A stretch of 64,000 nucleotides of DNA from NCBI RefSeq assembly GCF_027853965.1, contig NZ_JAQGLB010000002.1:681347-745346 (forward strand). Direction: 5' to 3'. Below the pieces are notes generated by a model, which did not search any database, was not told where the DNA came from, and was given only the letters and a program-made list of their open reading frames with translations. Source of the DNA: Saccharopolyspora indica. Its GTDB lineage: Bacteria > Actinomycetota > Actinomycetes > Mycobacteriales > Pseudonocardiaceae. Of this stretch, positions 24,643 to 33,914 are shown piece after piece; position 1 is the first letter of the stretch; the number at the start of each line of letters is the position of its first letter. Both the position numbers and the translations under genes were made by a program.

Positions 24643-27600
24643 GTGGCGCGTCAGGAACGTCCGCTTCGCGACTTCGCAGTCCTGCTCTACGGGGCCGGGC
24701 TCGGGTTCCTGACGAACCTCGCGACCAACAGCGCCGACGGCTGGGCGCCGCCGTTCACCCTGATCCGCGACCACTCGGAGTTCCTGATCGGCGCGGGGGT
24801 GCTGGTGCCCGCGGGCTACTACGCGTGGCGCCAGCGCAAGCTGCGCACCGAGCACGACTGGGACGCCGGGAAGAACCCGTACCCGGGCTTGCAGGCCTTC
24901 GACCAGGAGCGCGAGTCGGTGTTCTTCGGCAGGGAAGGAGCCAAGCGCGAGCTGCACGAGCGCCTGGACGTCTCCGGGGGAGCACCGGAGGACCGGTTCC
25001 TGCTGGTGGCCGGTCCTTCGGGATCGGGCAAGTCGTCGCTGGTCAACGCCGGGCTGGTGGTCGAGCTGCGGAAGCGGAGGTGGAACCTCACCGCCCCGGT
25101 CACGTTGAACCGCGACCCGTTCGGTTCGCTGGTGCACGAGCTGCAGGGCGAGCTGCCGAGGTCGGACGCCGACGCGCTGGTCCGGGACCTGCGCGTCGAG
25201 GGGCGGCGTGCCCTGGAGCGGTTGCGGCGCACCGACGACCCGCGCTCGGAGCACCCCGAGGTGATCAACGCGGTGTTCCGCGAGCTGGTCGGTGGCAACC
25301 GCCCGGCGGCGCTGCTGCTGGACCAGGCCGAAGAACTCGTGACGCAGGTCGACGCCCAGACCCGGCAGGAGTTCATGGCCGTCCTGCACACCGCCCTCGC
25401 CGACCACAAGCGCCTGCACGTGGTCGCCACGATGCGGGCGGAGTTCATCGACGCCTTCCTCCCGGAGCCGAGCGGGACGCTGCTGCGCGACGCGTACTTC
25501 GTGACCCGCCTGAACCGCGCGGAACTCCGCCAGATCATCACCGGCCCGGCCCGAAAGGCCGGAGTGGAGATCGAGCCCGATGCGGTCGCCGCGATGGTCG
25601 ACGACGCGACGGAGGCGGGTGCCGACGTCCTGCCGCTGCTGGCCCACCTGCTGCGCAACCTCTACGAGGACTACGCGTCCGATGGCCGGATCACCTTGCA
25701 GGAGTACGTGAACTCCGGGCGGGTCGAGCAGGCGATCTCGTCCACCGCGGACAAGGTGCTCGCGCGGTTGTCCCGCCAGCACGACGAGGAGAAGGTCCTG
25801 CGGACGCTGCTGCGCTTCGTCTCGTGGGCCTCCCACGCCGAGGACCCGACGCGCAACCGCGTCCGCCGCGACGACCTCGACACCGATGAGAAGCACATCG
25901 TCGACGAGTTCCTGGAAGCCCGCCTGCTGGTGGACGACAGCAACGGCCAGCGCGACCTGGCGCACGAAGCGCTGCTGCGGCAATGGGTTCCGCTGCGCAC
26001 CCGGCTGGAGGAGCAGCGCCCGCTCCTGCGCCAGCGCACGGTCTTCGAGCAGCGCGCCGAAGAATGGGCGCAGGCCGATCGCCGCGCTGATCTGCTGCTC
26101 CCCGGGAGCCAGGTGGACGAAGCGGAGAAGCTGGTCAACGCGATCGAGTGCAGCGACCTGCTGCGCGAGTTCACGGCGGCATCGGCCGAGTCCAGGCGGA
26201 AGGATCGTCGTGACCGCGCGATCGCGGCTGCTGGCCAGATCGATCAGATCAAGGAGAGCAATCCGGTGCTGGCACTGGCTGCCGCGCGGGAGATCGCCGA
26301 GCTCAGCCCCGACGTCGGCACCGCCGCCGTGCTGTGGGCTCGGCTGCGGGACCCGCTGGTGTGGAGCGCGCGCCGCCACGCGGAACGAATCCTCGACGTC
26401 CGCTGGGACGACGACGGGCGAATGTGGGTCGTGGACGCCAGCGGCACGGTCATGGTCCACGACATCGCGCAGGAGCAGCCCGTCCTGATCAAGAGGGTGC
26501 CAGCTGCGGGGTACGTCGACGAAGCGGTCTGGACGCAGGCCCGCGGACTGGTCTTCAACGATCGCGATTCCCTGAAGCTCTGGGACGTCGAAACCGATGA
26601 GGTGCGGGTTCTGGAGCAGCCGGGCTCGTCGCGGCTCGGAGGGCTCGTCGCCGAGAACGGCTGGCTGGCCTATCACACCTCCGACGCGGTCGTGCTCCGA
26701 GCGCCCGGTGCGGTGGAGTCGGTTGCGGTGCCGGTGGATCCGGGCGAGGTCGATCTGATCGCGGTGTCGTCCGAAGGGCTGCTCGCCGTCGGCGGCGACG
26801 GAGCGGTGCGGGTCTGGGACCCGGGTGCCGCTGAGCTGACCACCGTCCACGAGCACGTGGGGGAGCTGGAGTCGCTCTCGTGGTCGCCATCCGGGCGGCT
26901 GGCCAGCTGTCACGCCTTGGCGGTCCGGGTGTGGGATTCCCGGACGGGGCGGACCGACGTGGTCCTGCGCGGTTGGAACCACGCCCTGCTGGGTGCGTCG
27001 TGGGCGGACGACGAGCAACTCGTGATCGGCGTGCAGACCGGGCAGTCCGACAGCGTGGTCCAGCTGTGGAACAGCGCTTCGGAGCAGCACCGAACGCTCC
27101 GGTACTGCGCGGACGACGTGCGGGGCGTGTTCCCAGCGCCCGACGGGCGCCTGCTGAGCTGCAATCCCGACGGCAACCTGGAACTGGTCCGGGCCGACCT
27201 CGGGCACCACACCGAGCGGTGGCAGGAAGCTCCGGTCACCGCTGGCGCCGTGCACGGCTCCTCGATCCTGGCCCTCGGCGCGGACGGGCGGCTGAGGCGG
27301 GAAGTCGCCGACCGCTCGGAACAGCTCGGTGAGGAGCTCCACCTGGGTGATGCCGACCTGCTCGCCTGGTCGCCGGGCGGCCTGCTGGCCAGTGCGAGGT
27401 GGGACATCTCGGACCACTGCGAGGTGCGAGTGCTGGACCCGCGGTCGGCGGAGGTCTGGACCGCGTTCCGGGGTGTCGGCATGATCAGCGACTTCGCCTG
27501 GTCGGTGGACGGGATCCTGGCCGTCGCCACGGGTGAGGTGGTGTGCGCTTGGGACGGTGCGGCCCGCATCGCGATGGAGTTCGTCGCGCGGGTGGTGGCG

Positions 27601-29088
27601 ATCGCGTGGTCGCCGAGCGGCCTGCTCGCCGCAGCATCGAGCAGCGGTGAGCTCAGGGTCTGGGATCCGGTGTCGTCCGCGCAGCGAGTTGTCCAGTCCA
27701 AGGAGGCCCGGACCACGGGCGTCCGATCGGTCGCCTGGTCCCCGCACGGGGTGCTGGCGTTCGGGGACGAGGCAGGGGCCGTGCGGACCTGGGATCCCCG
27801 GTCCGGCGAGGTGCAGCTGCTGGCCGTGCACACCGGAGAGGTGGAGGTGGTGGCCTGGTCCCCGGACGGGGTGCTGGCCAGCGGTGGAGATCAGACCGTG
27901 CGGGTGTACCCGGCAGGGACGGGTGGTGGCCGGGTCGTCGAGCAGCAGGACGAAGCGCTGGCGTCGTTGGCGTGGTCGCCGACGGGCGCCTTGGCCAGCG
28001 GGTGGCACGGCGGGGCCGTGCGGCTCTGGGACCCGGAGACCGACGACTCCCGCGTGTTGCACGAGCACCAGATCCAGGCCGCATCGCTGGCCTGGTCCGC
28101 GGACGGTCGGCTCGCGAGTTGCCAAGGGACGCTGGTCAGCCCGGCGCTGATCTGGGACCCGGGTGACGAGGAGAGCACTCGCCGGACCGCGGATGCGGTG
28201 CGGGGAATCGCGTGGTCGCCGAGTGGTGAGCTGACGACCTTCTACTACGACGACCGGATCAGGTTGTGGGACAGCGATTTCCAGCAGAACCGGGAGATCG
28301 TGATGCACGGGGGGCCGGTGGAAGGCGCAGCGATCACCCGCACCGGGCGACTCGCTTCGTTCGGTCTGGACGGCGACATCCGGGTGTGGGACGAGCCGAC
28401 CGGCGAGTGCAGCCACGTCGTCTCCGTCGGGAACCGCTACGTCCGCGCCCTGGCGTGGGGCCCGCACGACAGGCTGACCCTCTCGTGGAACGACGGCGGG
28501 GTCTCGGCCTGGGACCCGGGAACCAGCGAGTTCGCCGAGCTGACCGATCAGATTCCGCCCGTTGACACCATGGCCTGGAACGATCGCGGAGTCCTCGCCA
28601 CCGGTGGTGACGACTTCGTGGTCCGTCTCTGGGAGCCGGACAGCGGTCGCGTGCGCGAGTTGCGCAAGCACACCGCCGCGGTGCGAGCGCTGCTGTGGCT
28701 GGACGACGAGCGGTTGGTCAGCGGAGGCGAGGACGGGCTGCTGGTGTGGGACACCAGCGCTGGCACGGTGCTCACCACCGGCGATGCCGTGCAGATCCAG
28801 AAACTGGCGTGGCTGCCGGACGGTCGGCTGGCCAGCGCGGACCGGGAAGGCCGGATCCGGCTGTGGGACTTGGACTCCGGCCACGTCATCACGACGCTTT
28901 CCGCGCACGACGGGGACGTCACCGTGCTCGGCTGGCGGGACGACGGCGTGCTGGTGAGCGCTGGCTTGGACCGCGCGGTCCGCACCTGGGGCGTCGACAC
29001 CGACGTCGAGCGGCTGCTCCGCGAGGCCGACGAGCGTGGCGTGCGGCGGCTGACCGAGCAGGAACGAGCTCGCTTCGGGCTGATCTGA
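24643..29088 (+). CDS. Membrane-anchored nSTAND NTPase with C-terminal WD40 repeats
   Basis: About 1481 aa. Two hydrophobic segments at the N-terminus (residues about 10-30 and 48-62) precede an nSTAND1-type module starting at NPYPGLQAFDQERESVFFGR. Walker A is GPSGSGKSS (about residues 124-132), Walker B is ALLLDQAEELV, and the sensor region has ATMRAEFIDAF. A helical linker follows, then from about residue 580 a long series of WD40 blades with recurring LAWSPxGxLAS and VRLWDPxT units. STAND proteins use NTP-driven oligomerisation after ligand sensing, and several are antiphage or signalling ATPases. No effector domain is visible unless the membrane helices serve as one. GTG at 24643 fits ggaggagg better than TTG at 24640. 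It is monocistronic, placed between hisB and a phospholipase gene. Confidence 0.87.
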   Translation: MARQERPLRDFAVLLYGAGLGFLTNLATNSADGWAPPFTLIRDHSEFLIGAGVLVPAGYYAWRQRKLRTEHDWDAGKNPYPGLQAFDQERESVFFGREGAKRELHERLDVSGGAPEDRFLLVAGPSGSGKSSLVNAGLVVELRKRRWNLTAPVTLNRDPFGSLVHELQGELPRSDADALVRDLRVEGRRALERLRRTDDPRSEHPEVINAVFRELVGGNRPAALLLDQAEELVTQVDAQTRQEFMAVLHTALADHKRLHVVATMRAEFIDAFLPEPSGTLLRDAYFVTRLNRAELRQIITGPARKAGVEIEPDAVAAMVDDATEAGADVLPLLAHLLRNLYEDYASDGRITLQEYVNSGRVEQAISSTADKVLARLSRQHDEEKVLRTLLRFVSWASHAEDPTRNRVRRDDLDTDEKHIVDEFLEARLLVDDSNGQRDLAHEALLRQWVPLRTRLEEQRPLLRQRTVFEQRAEEWAQADRRADLLLPGSQVDEAEKLVNAIECSDLLREFTAASAESRRKDRRDRAIAAAGQIDQIKESNPVLALAAAREIAELSPDVGTAAVLWARLRDPLVWSARRHAERILDVRWDDDGRMWVVDASGTVMVHDIAQEQPVLIKRVPAAGYVDEAVWTQARGLVFNDRDSLKLWDVETDEVRVLEQPGSSRLGGLVAENGWLAYHTSDAVVLRAPGAVESVAVPVDPGEVDLIAVSSEGLLAVGGDGAVRVWDPGAAELTTVHEHVGELESLSWSPSGRLASCHALAVRVWDSRTGRTDVVLRGWNHALLGASWADDEQLVIGVQTGQSDSVVQLWNSASEQHRTLRYCADDVRGVFPAPDGRLLSCNPDGNLELVRADLGHHTERWQEAPVTAGAVHGSSILALGADGRLRREVADRSEQLGEELHLGDADLLAWSPGGLLASARWDISDHCEVRVLDPRSAEVWTAFRGVGMISDFAWSVDGILAVATGEVVCAWDGAARIAMEFVARVVAIAWSPSGLLAAASSSGELRVWDPVSSAQRVVQSKEARTTGVRSVAWSPHGVLAFGDEAGAVRTWDPRSGEVQLLAVHTGEVEVVAWSPDGVLASGGDQTVRVYPAGTGGGRVVEQQDEALASLAWSPTGALASGWHGGAVRLWDPETDDSRVLHEHQIQAASLAWSADGRLASCQGTLVSPALIWDPGDEESTRRTADAVRGIAWSPSGELTTFYYDDRIRLWDSDFQQNREIVMHGGPVEGAAITRTGRLASFGLDGDIRVWDEPTGECSHVVSVGNRYVRALAWGPHDRLTLSWNDGGVSAWDPGTSEFAELTDQIPPVDTMAWNDRGVLATGGDDFVVRLWEPDSGRVRELRKHTAAVRALLWLDDERLVSGGEDGLLVWDTSAGTVLTTGDAVQIQKLAWLPDGRLASADREGRIRLWDLDSGHVITTLSAHDGDVTVLGWRDDGVLVSAGLDRAVRTWGVDTDVERLLREADERGVRRLTEQERARFGLI

Positions 29089-29206
29089 CACGGAGCGTGG
29101 TGGTCGGAACTCCTCGCGTTACGCCGTTTGGATTACCCGGGTGGTTAACCGTTGCGTCACTACGGGGTCTCCCCACCGTCGGTTTCGTCGATAACGATGG
29201 CCCTTT

Positions 29207-31288
29207 GTGACTGAGGTTTCTCGACGTCGGGTGCTCGCCGGGGCCGCTGGTGCGGTCGGTGGCGCTGCTGCTGCTTCGCTGTTGCCACCTTCGCTGCACC
29301 GGGCCATGGCCCAGCCGGTGCTCCAGGGCGGTTTGGACGCGCTTGAGCACGTCATCGTGCTTATGCAGGAGAACCGGTCTTTCGACCACTACTACGGGAC
29401 GCTGCAGGGCGTTCGCGGGTTCGGCGACCGGCATCCGCTGGAGCAGCCCGACGGCCGTTCGGTGTTCCAGCAGCCCAAGGTCGGTGGCGAGGTGCTGCCG
29501 TTCTCGCTGCGGCAGGGCGCCGAGCGGGAGGGGCGGCCGGTTTCCGACATCCAGTACCTCGGCGACCTCGACCACAGCTGGGGCGGCAGCGGCAAGGCGT
29601 GGGCTCGCGGCTGGAACAACGACTGGGTGGCGGCGAAGACCGCCGCCACCATGACCTACTACGAGCGGCAGGACATCCCGCTGCAGTACGAGCTGGCGGA
29701 CACCTTCACGCTCTGCGACGCCTACCACTGCTCGGTGTTCGGCTCCACCAACCCGAACCGCAACTACCTGTTCTCCGGCACCACCGGGTACGAGCCGGGC
29801 AGCACCAAGCGCGCGGTCACCAACGCGGCCTACGACTACGACCACGCCGGCTACGAGTGGACCACCTACCCGGAGCGGCTGGAGCAGGCCGGGCTGTCCT
29901 GGCAGGTCTACCAGGAGTGGGACAACTTCACCGACAACTCGGTGGAGTACTTCAAGACCTTCAAGGAGATCGGGCGCAAGGTGCTCGGCCCGGTGGACGG
30001 GAACTTCCGCACCACCGAGGAGTTCTACACCGCGCTGTTCGACAAGCCGGACGAGGAGCGGAAGCGGCTGCTCAAGCAGCTGGACGCGGGCCGCGCGGCG
30101 CTGACCGATGCCGAGCGGAGCCTGTTCGACCGCGCGATGTACCGCAGCGAGCCGGGCACGCTGGTCGAGCGGCTGCGGGCCGACATCGCCGCCGGCCGGT
30201 TGCCGCGGGTCGTCTGGCTGGTGCCGTCCTCGACCGACTCCGAGCACCCGGGCAGCTCCACGCCGGTCGGCAGCGCGAACCTGATCTACCAGGTGCTCGA
30301 TGCCATCGCCGATCCGAAGGTCTGGCCGAAGACCGCGCTGCTGCTCAACTTCGACGAGAACGACGGCTTCTTCGACCACGTGCCGCCGCCGGTGCCGCCG
30401 AAGCCGGAGTCGGGGGAGGGCGACGACCACTTCGAGGGGCAGCCGATCGGCCTCGGCCCGCGGGTGCCGATGACCGTGGTCTCGCCGTGGACCATCGGTG
30501 GGTTCGTCAACTCCGAGACCTTCGATCACACCTCGGTGCTGCGCCTGCTGGAGCGCTGGACCGGGGTGCAGGAACCGAACATCAGCTCCTGGCGGCGCAC
30601 CGCGTGCGGCGACCTGACCTCGGTGTTCGACTTCGACAACGCCGCCGAACCCCCGAAGCCCGCCGAACCGGGCCCGGTGCCCGAGCCGATCAAGCGCTGG
30701 CATCCGAAACCCCCTGCGGAGCAGGCGCTTCCGGTGCAGGAGCAGGGACGGCGCCCGGCCCGCGCGCTGCCGTACCAGCCGCAGGTCTCGGGCGTGCTGA
30801 ACGGGGAGGCCGTGACGCTGCGCCTCGGCAACGTCGGCGCCGCCTCGGCGCACTTCGCGATCTACCCGTACACCGGCGAACTCCCCGAACCGTCCCATGT
30901 GGACGTCCTCGGCGAGCAGGTGGTGACGGTGCCGATCGGCGACGAGTACCGCCTCGCGGTGCAGGGCCCGAACCGGTTCTGGTTCGAGCTCAGCGGCTCG
31001 CGCGAGGGCAAGGCGGCGGGCGTGGACGTCCAGACCCGCCACACCGCCCGCGGCCTGGCGCTGGAACTGCGCAACGACGGTTCGGCGGACATCACCCTCC
31101 GGCTGCGCTCGGTCGGCTACGTGGTCCACGAGGAGCAGGTCCGCGTCGCGGCGGGCGGTGCCCAGCCGCTGGAGTGGCCGACGGACCAGGGCTGGTACGA
31201 CGTGGAGATCACCACGCCCCAGGACAAGACGTTCCGCCGCCGCATCACCGGCCGCTCCGAGAACGGCGCCCCCGGAGTCACCGGCTGA
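29207..31288 (+). CDS. Phosphocholine-specific phospholipase C, Tat-exported
   Basis: This 693-aa protein starts with a twin-arginine signal (SRRRVLAGAAGAVGGAAAAS). The catalytic phosphoesterase domain opens with HVIVLMQENRSFDHYYGTLQ, the family hallmark, and continues with NRNYLFSGTTG, WLVPSSTDSEHPGSSTPVGS and NFDENDGFFDHVPPP. Two C-terminal beta domains (DUF756-like) follow from about residue 505. Members of this family cleave phosphatidylcholine or sphingomyelin, and in soil bacteria are often linked to phosphate scavenging. The gene is monocistronic, 118 bp after the WD40 gene. Confidence 0.92.
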   Translation: MTEVSRRRVLAGAAGAVGGAAAASLLPPSLHRAMAQPVLQGGLDALEHVIVLMQENRSFDHYYGTLQGVRGFGDRHPLEQPDGRSVFQQPKVGGEVLPFSLRQGAEREGRPVSDIQYLGDLDHSWGGSGKAWARGWNNDWVAAKTAATMTYYERQDIPLQYELADTFTLCDAYHCSVFGSTNPNRNYLFSGTTGYEPGSTKRAVTNAAYDYDHAGYEWTTYPERLEQAGLSWQVYQEWDNFTDNSVEYFKTFKEIGRKVLGPVDGNFRTTEEFYTALFDKPDEERKRLLKQLDAGRAALTDAERSLFDRAMYRSEPGTLVERLRADIAAGRLPRVVWLVPSSTDSEHPGSSTPVGSANLIYQVLDAIADPKVWPKTALLLNFDENDGFFDHVPPPVPPKPESGEGDDHFEGQPIGLGPRVPMTVVSPWTIGGFVNSETFDHTSVLRLLERWTGVQEPNISSWRRTACGDLTSVFDFDNAAEPPKPAEPGPVPEPIKRWHPKPPAEQALPVQEQGRRPARALPYQPQVSGVLNGEAVTLRLGNVGAASAHFAIYPYTGELPEPSHVDVLGEQVVTVPIGDEYRLAVQGPNRFWFELSGSREGKAAGVDVQTRHTARGLALELRNDGSADITLRLRSVGYVVHEEQVRVAAGGAQPLEWPTDQGWYDVEITTPQDKTFRRRITGRSENGAPGVTG

Positions 31289-31319
31289 CCGGCCAGGACA
31301 CCCCGGTACGCTGCCGGTC

Positions 31320-31478
31320 ATGGCCGATGTCCTCCCGCTCCTCCTGCTCGCGCTGGCGGGCTTCCTCGTCGGCGGCGTCTACGCGACGTGGAAGACGGCC
31401 CGCGGCTTCGCGATCATGCTCGCCGTCGCCGCCGTCATGGCCATCGCAGGCGGCATCGGCTGGATGATCTACGGCTGA
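31320..31478 (+). CDS. Small two-helix membrane protein (52 aa)
   Basis: The ATG lies 31 bp after the phospholipase stop. The product is almost entirely two hydrophobic helices (LPLLLLALAGFLVGGVYA and FAIMLAVAAVMAIAGGIGWM) joined by TWKTARG. Function unknown. Two family C palindromes follow. Confidence 0.55.
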   Translation: MADVLPLLLLALAGFLVGGVYATWKTARGFAIMLAVAAVMAIAGGIGWMIYG

Positions 31479-31506
31479 CCCAGCGCGCCGCGCTCGACCC
31501 GCTGAC

Positions 31507-31644
31507 GGTGAAGGGCACCTTTCGCCAACCAAGTTGGTGAAAGGTGCCCTTCACGCTCCCCACGATCGGATCGCGTCGCGCGTCTGAATGCCCGGTGAAG
31601 GGCACCTTTAGGCAAGTAAGTTGCTAAAAGGTGCCCTTCACCGG
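31507..31644. repeat. Two family C palindromes in tandem (copies 2 and 3)
   Basis: Copy 2 (31507-31554) has a ccaag loop; copy 3 (31592-31644) reads ggcacctttaggcaa with compensating change ttgctaaaaggtgcc in the other arm, so the stem is largely kept although the sequence differs. They fill the space between two convergent genes, as expected for a bidirectional terminator. Confidence 0.92.
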
Positions 31645-31649
31645 GGTGG

Positions 31650-33002
31650 TCAGCTCTTGGTGGTTGCGGGTTCTTCGGGCTCGGGGCTGGGGGCGTGGTC
31701 GTCGACGAAGGATTGTTCGTTGAAGGGGCTTTCGCCCGCGAAGACCTGCTTCATCTGGTCTCGGTCGATCTCCTTGGTCCAGGAGCCGATGAGGACCGTG
31801 GCCACCGCGTTGCCCGCGAAGTTGGTCAGGGCGCGGGCTTCGGACATGAAGCGGTCGATGCCGACGATCAGGCCGACGCCGTCCAGCAGTTCCGGGCGGT
31901 GCGACTGCAGGCCGCCGGCCAGCGTCGCCAGGCCCGCGCCGCTGACCCCGGCCGCGCCCTTGGAGGCGACCATCATGAACAGCAGCAGGCCCACCTGCTC
32001 GCCCAGCGACAGCGGGTCGCCCAGGGCGCTGGCGATGAACAGCGAGGCCATCGTCAGGTAGATCATGGTGCCGTCGAGGTTGAACGAGTAGCCGGTCGGC
32101 ACCGTGATGCCCACCACCGGCTTGCTCACGCCGAGGTGCTCCATCTTCGCGATCAGCCGCGGGAGCGCCGCCTCCGACGAGGAGGTGGACACGATCAGCA
32201 GGAACTCGCGACCCAGGTAGCGCAGCAGCGAGAAGATGTTGACCCGCGCGAACATCCACAGCATCGGGCCCAGCACCAGGAAGATGAACAGCACGCAGGT
32301 CGCGTAGAAGCCGAGCATGATGACGGCCAGGCCCTTGAGCGCTTCCACACCGGTCGCGCCGACCACCGCCGCGATCGCGCCGAACGCGCCGACCGGGGCC
32401 GCCCACATCACCATCGCCAGCATCTTGAACACCAGGCGCTGGATGTGCTCGATGCCGCGCAGGATCGGGGCGCCCTTGTCGCCCATCGCCTGCAGCGCGA
32501 AACCGGCCAGCAGCGCGACCAACAGCGTCTGCAGCACCTGGCCCTCGGTCAGCGAGGAGACCAGCGTCTTCGGGATGATCCCGAGCAGGAACTCGGTGGT
32601 GCTCTGGGCTTCCTTGCCCGCCTGCTCCGCGCCCTGACCGCGGATCTCGTCGCTGATGTGCAGGCCCTCGCCCGGGTGCAGCACGTTGCCGACCGCCAGG
32701 CCGATGACCAGGGCCACCACCGACATGATCATGAAGTAGCCGAGGGCGAGGCCGCCGACCTTGCCGACCTTCGCGGCCTGCCGGACGCCGCCCACGCCGA
32801 GCACGATGGTGCAGAAGATGACCGGCGAGATCATCATCTTGATCAGTTCGACGAAACCGCTGCCCAGCGGCTTGAGGGCCTTGCCCAGATCGGGGGCCAG
32901 GAACCCGACGGCGATACCGGCCAGCACCGCGATGATCACCGCGATGTAGAGGTAGTGCGTCCGGTCCCGGCGACGTGGTGCCGCAGCGTCGTTGCTTGCC
33001 AC
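31650..33002 (-). CDS. Dicarboxylate/amino acid:cation symporter (DAACS family, DctA-like)
   Basis: This 450-aa secondary transporter has about eight membrane helices and re-entrant loops. Family motifs are the serine-rich loop STSSSEAALPRL, GYSFNLDGTMIYLTMASLFI with the NLDGT cation/substrate site, and SKGAAGVSGAGLATLAGGL. Sequence favours the C4-dicarboxylate branch (HP1 and NLDGT as in DctA) over glutamate carriers, with moderate certainty. A CitA/CitB-like two-component system 2.3 kb away is a plausible regulator. The C-terminus is Glu/Pro-rich. Confidence 0.88.
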   Translation of the reverse strand: MASNDAAAPRRRDRTHYLYIAVIIAVLAGIAVGFLAPDLGKALKPLGSGFVELIKMMISPVIFCTIVLGVGGVRQAAKVGKVGGLALGYFMIMSVVALVIGLAVGNVLHPGEGLHISDEIRGQGAEQAGKEAQSTTEFLLGIIPKTLVSSLTEGQVLQTLLVALLAGFALQAMGDKGAPILRGIEHIQRLVFKMLAMVMWAAPVGAFGAIAAVVGATGVEALKGLAVIMLGFYATCVLFIFLVLGPMLWMFARVNIFSLLRYLGREFLLIVSTSSSEAALPRLIAKMEHLGVSKPVVGITVPTGYSFNLDGTMIYLTMASLFIASALGDPLSLGEQVGLLLFMMVASKGAAGVSGAGLATLAGGLQSHRPELLDGVGLIVGIDRFMSEARALTNFAGNAVATVLIGSWTKEIDRDQMKQVFAGESPFNEQSFVDDHAPSPEPEEPATTKS

Positions 33003-33127
33003 TGTTGCGCTCCTACCTGGGCTGGCCGGGTCACACTAGAGGTCCACTCCGTGGCCCAGGTCACGGTGTGGCCGGGAGAGACTATCTGTGCCCGGCAACA
33101 CTGTCGTCACGCTTGTGTTCATTGTGT

Positions 33128-33715
33128 TCACAAATGTTCCCGGCCCCGCAATGCGATCTCGGCGGCCCGCCGGACGACGTCGGACGTGCTGCCGGCAGCG
33201 GTCAGGTCGGCGTGCATGGCGGCGTCGATCGCGCCCAGCAGCGCGCCGGTGAGCGCTGCGGCGGTCAGCTCGTCGACCTCGGGGCAGGCGTCGCGGAGGG
33301 CGTGCGCGAGCTGCTTCTGCAGCGTCGCGTTGCGCAGCAGCGCGCCCGCGCGCAGGGCCGGGACCTCGGCGATGAGTCGGGCGCGGATGCGGGTCAGCTC
33401 GTGGTCGAGCGGGAAGCTCCAGGACTCCGCCGTGCTGAGCCGCTCGATCGCGCGCAGCAGCAGGTCTTCCGGGGTCGCGCTGGTGCGGTCGGCGAAGGCC
33501 TGCGGCAGCAGTTCGAGGTAGATCGCGTCGTCGGCGAAGACGACCTCGTCCTTGGTGGCGAAGTAGTTGAAGAACGTCGCAGGCGAGACCTCGGCGGCCG
33601 CGGCGATCTCGGCGACCGTGGTGCTGTCGTAGCCCTTGGCGTCGAAAAGCCGGAGCGCGGCGTCGATCAGGGCCTGCTTGGTGCGCCGCTTCTTGCGCTC
33701 GCGCAGTCCGGTCAT
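33128..33715 (-). CDS. TetR family transcriptional regulator
   Basis: 195 aa. The N-terminal HTH is canonical: RTKQALIDAALRLFDAKGYD, STTVAEIAAAAEVSPATFFN and YFATKDEVVF. The ligand-binding C-terminal domain is helical and not assignable. It is divergent from the FAD monooxygenase gene, with a near-certain operator (perfect 10-bp arms) between them, so it very probably represses that gene and itself. Confidence 0.93.
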   Translation of the reverse strand: MTGLRERKKRRTKQALIDAALRLFDAKGYDSTTVAEIAAAAEVSPATFFNYFATKDEVVFADDAIYLELLPQAFADRTSATPEDLLLRAIERLSTAESWSFPLDHELTRIRARLIAEVPALRAGALLRNATLQKQLAHALRDACPEVDELTAAALTGALLGAIDAAMHADLTAAGSTSDVVRRAAEIALRGREHL

Positions 33716-33737
33716 GAGCAGATCCTACAGCGGATAC

Positions 33738-33760
33738 AAAATTAGAGTCGCTCTAATTTT
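33738..33760. promoter_or_regulatory. TetR operator overlapping the monooxygenase promoter
   Basis: Perfect palindrome aaaattagag-tcg-ctctaatttt, 23 bp after the TetR start codon. Candidate promoter elements ttagag (33742-33747) and tagcgt (33765-33770), 17 bp apart, are partly covered by it, a layout suited to repression. Confidence 0.8.
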
Positions 33761-33781
33761 CTGCTAGCGTGGTGCCACGAC

Positions 33782-33914
33782 ACCCCTTGTGTCAACCGGA
33801 GTCCTGCTCAACCGCACCTCAGGGGACCGTGATGCAACCCAGCCCCAAGAAACCGCCAAACGTGAGATCACCACAGACGCAACCGCCACTGAAAAACCCG
33901 GAGAGGCGGGACTG
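33782..33914 (+). repeat. About 130-bp dispersed repeat, copy 2 of 4
   Basis: Runs from accccttgtgtcaaccggag to gagaggcgggactg. It lies between the TetR-controlled promoter and the conserved coding sequence of the monooxygenase, and it supplies that gene's apparent ATG (cgtgatgcaaccc, where other copies have cgtgacgcaaccc). It would be transcribed as the 5' part of this mRNA. Confidence 0.88.
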
